From Pararge aegeria (taxonomy: Eukaryota > Arthropoda > Insecta > Lepidoptera > Nymphalidae), in contig NC_053191.1 in assembly GCF_905163445.1 (NCBI RefSeq), positions 11,594,001-11,658,000 of the forward strand: a DNA stretch of 64,000 bases, written 5' to 3'. Positions 39,601 through 42,600 of the stretch are shown piece after piece. How positions within the stretch are numbered: the first letter of the stretch is position 1; each line of letters begins with the position of its first letter. A program made the position numbers and the translations under genes. The notes beneath the pieces were generated by a model. The model ran no database searches. It had not been told where the DNA came from and worked only from the letters and a program-made list of their open reading frames with translations.

Positions 39601-42600
39601 ACAATCACGACGCTGGGCAGACGGGTTGGTAGTAGTAGCTCAGAGGACGTTGCTGCTCTTTCTTCGTTGTTATTGCCTTAGTCGCCTCGTACGACACGTG
39701 CGGAATAACTGGTTGTGACAACTGTATTCTGATCTAACTTCACCACACGGTAGATCACTTGATTCTTATACCTAATATTTTCAAGACTCATTCTTCTCCT
39801 TGTTATCGTTATCAAAGGCAAGGTCGGAAGGTCCTATGGTTCCGGTCGTAGTTTTTTTTTAATACTAATAATTAATGGACCAAGCCGATGGGGCACACCT
39901 GATGGTAAGTGGAAAACCATCGCCAATGACCGAAGCAGCACTTCGCAGGACGTGGAACTACAGCAATACAACAATGAATGAATATACTTTTATTGCACAC
40001 CACAAAAAGTACATAGAACAAAAAGAAAAGTATAACAAAACAACGTATACGATTTGGCGGCCATATCCGCTACATAGCGATTTCTTCCAAGTAACCAATG
40101 GCGAAGATAAAAAACAGTTACAGAAAAAAGCATCATTGCAACATCATATGCGGCAACATATAATCATGGCAGTAGTACTTCCCCAGACTAGCTCTGTCAC
40201 AAAAAGATCTTGTTTATGGCTTCTTAGTTCTAACTGTCATACCCTTAACAAGATAGCCGGCTACCATTTATGGATGATGCTGCCCTGCGATCGACAAGGT
40301 TCGATATTAAAATAATTACTGAAAATTTAAATGTAATAAAAAACTCCCATCGTTTAGGCACAGTTCGAGCGAGACGGCGATCGGCCGGTGCCCGTCCCGA
40401 TGTCCCAGACACTAACTCGCCGATAGCGAAGGCCAAACTATACAGGCAGACCAGTGCACGACTCACAGACGTCGAGGTAAGTTCCACGACCTACGAATAT
40501 CATTATTATCGGCCCACTGCAATGCACGGGTTAGAAGGCGAATCCCTAGTCTATCATAAGTAAGTAACGCCTAATCAAAGAAGATTCCTAGCTATACTTT
40601 TACCTTCCACCAATCGATTTTTACTAAGCAACTCATATAACCTAACTTGTCTATGATTCTTGCCACAAGATGTGGTATCTGTGTTTGTATGATGATATTC
40701 TTCATATTCGAATGGATTAAAGCTTATTAAAAAAAAAACTGATTTATATTTTTTTCATCTACCAAGTGTCGCAATTTTTATATGAAATACAAGTGGTTGC
40801 AGCCTCCGCTAGGAAATCATAAAGTGTATACCTATGTTACTCTCTAACCCCTTAACTATGCTAACAACCATGATGTTCTCTTGCTCTGTGAATAAACAAA
40901 AATAAATCAATCCCACAAGCACCATAGATTTTTTCGTTATAACAAGTATCCAATATTATGCTATTCTAGACTATAATAGATGAACTTTTTCCTTACTTAT
41001 TCTTTTTTTGTTAGAACGACATTCGGTTAGGCGGCGGCGAGATTCGACGGTTGGACATCAACGCGTTGCGAAACGTCCGCGGAAGGGTAATGCTCGCTAT
41101 CGACTGGGACCCCACAGCCCTACATCTGCGGTACCAGACCACCCGGGAAAAGGTAAAGTACCGTGACACACTGGTATACTATGCGTTACGCTATTACTGT
41201 ATTTTAATCTACCTTTACAAAACTCTGTATTATTTTAATACTTAAAGCAGTATTCTTTTTATACCGTTTATGTGACATACCTTGATATTTTAAAATTAAG
41301 GGCCAAAAATCTGAAATTAAACGTCAAAAATTACAAAATATTACTGCTCCAAACGATAGGATATGACAGATTAAGAGCATTTCGTTCACTAATCCTCTTT
41401 AATAACTCGGTTCCTCAATTGTTTGACATACTAACAAACTATCCGGATTCGTAATGTTAAAGTATTGATGATGTCTATATCATCAAAAATAAAATTAGTA
41501 AGTAATAAAATTCGTAAGAATTTATGCCACCATAATAGTTTTAAGTCTACTTATCAATTTTGGTTCATAAATTTATTTCTTATTATTATTATCAGACGTG
41601 GATAGAGCATGGGTCGGTGGCTGAATGCGAGGCCGCGGCGTGCAGGCCAATCGACCTGGCCAGTTGTCTCCGCGCGTTCACCTCCGAAGAGCGTCTCGAG
41701 CAACGGTACCACTGCGCCGCGTGTCGAAGCGCACAGCCCGCCACCAAGAAACTACAGATATGGAGGCTTCCACCTATCATTGTAAGTACAGATAAAACAC
41801 AAATAAATAATAAGTTTAAGGCACATTTTCATTACTTGATGGAACTTTTAATTGTCCAACGCATTCAAGGATCAGGACGATTGTTAATATATATGATATC
41901 GATTTTATCGATCGGTGAATTGGGTTTTTACCTCGAATAAGTTATCAACAAATGAATGCGCGCCCTTATATTAACACTAGCTGCTAGTCCCCCGTACTTC
42001 TGCAAACCTTCTTCAACTGTTCTAAAAATATAACCCAATCTACCGCGTTTCTAAAGAATTGTGCCATAATGCAAAAACTGCTCTTTTTAATTGGACTAAT
42101 ATGTCCTGAGAGTTCTAACAGAAACAACTATTACCCCATTCATTATTTCATCCACTTTGGGAAATGAGCGCTGCCAAACAAAAATACCTACTGTTCATGT
42201 ATATTATTGTTTATATTATTTATTAGTATAGATATCCTCGTTCATTCCAAATCCTAGCTAGCTATTCTCATATCCTAGTTTCTATTTTGGAATGTAACAA
42301 CGAAGTGCTTCATCTACATAATTTTTTTGAAATATGTAATAACGCGTCACCACCTTATAAAATTAAAGCTATTCTTAAAAGAATCCTTTTTTTCCAGATA
42401 ATTCATTTGAAACGTTTCCAATACGTGAACAACAAATGGATAAAATCCCACAAAGTAGTCAATTTCCCATTCCAAGATTTTGATCCGACGCCATTCCTAG
42501 CTTCCGTGCCGCAGGAAACCATCCTCAGGCACACGGAGTTGAAGAATTTGTCCAAGAGACGCTCATCTATGTTCGTTGATGTCGACGACCATATATCCGA

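Noticed and set aside
39875..40315. 146-residue + ORF
   Set aside because: It spans a recognisable interspersed repeat and low-complexity Lys/Gln codons, with no domain or splice support.
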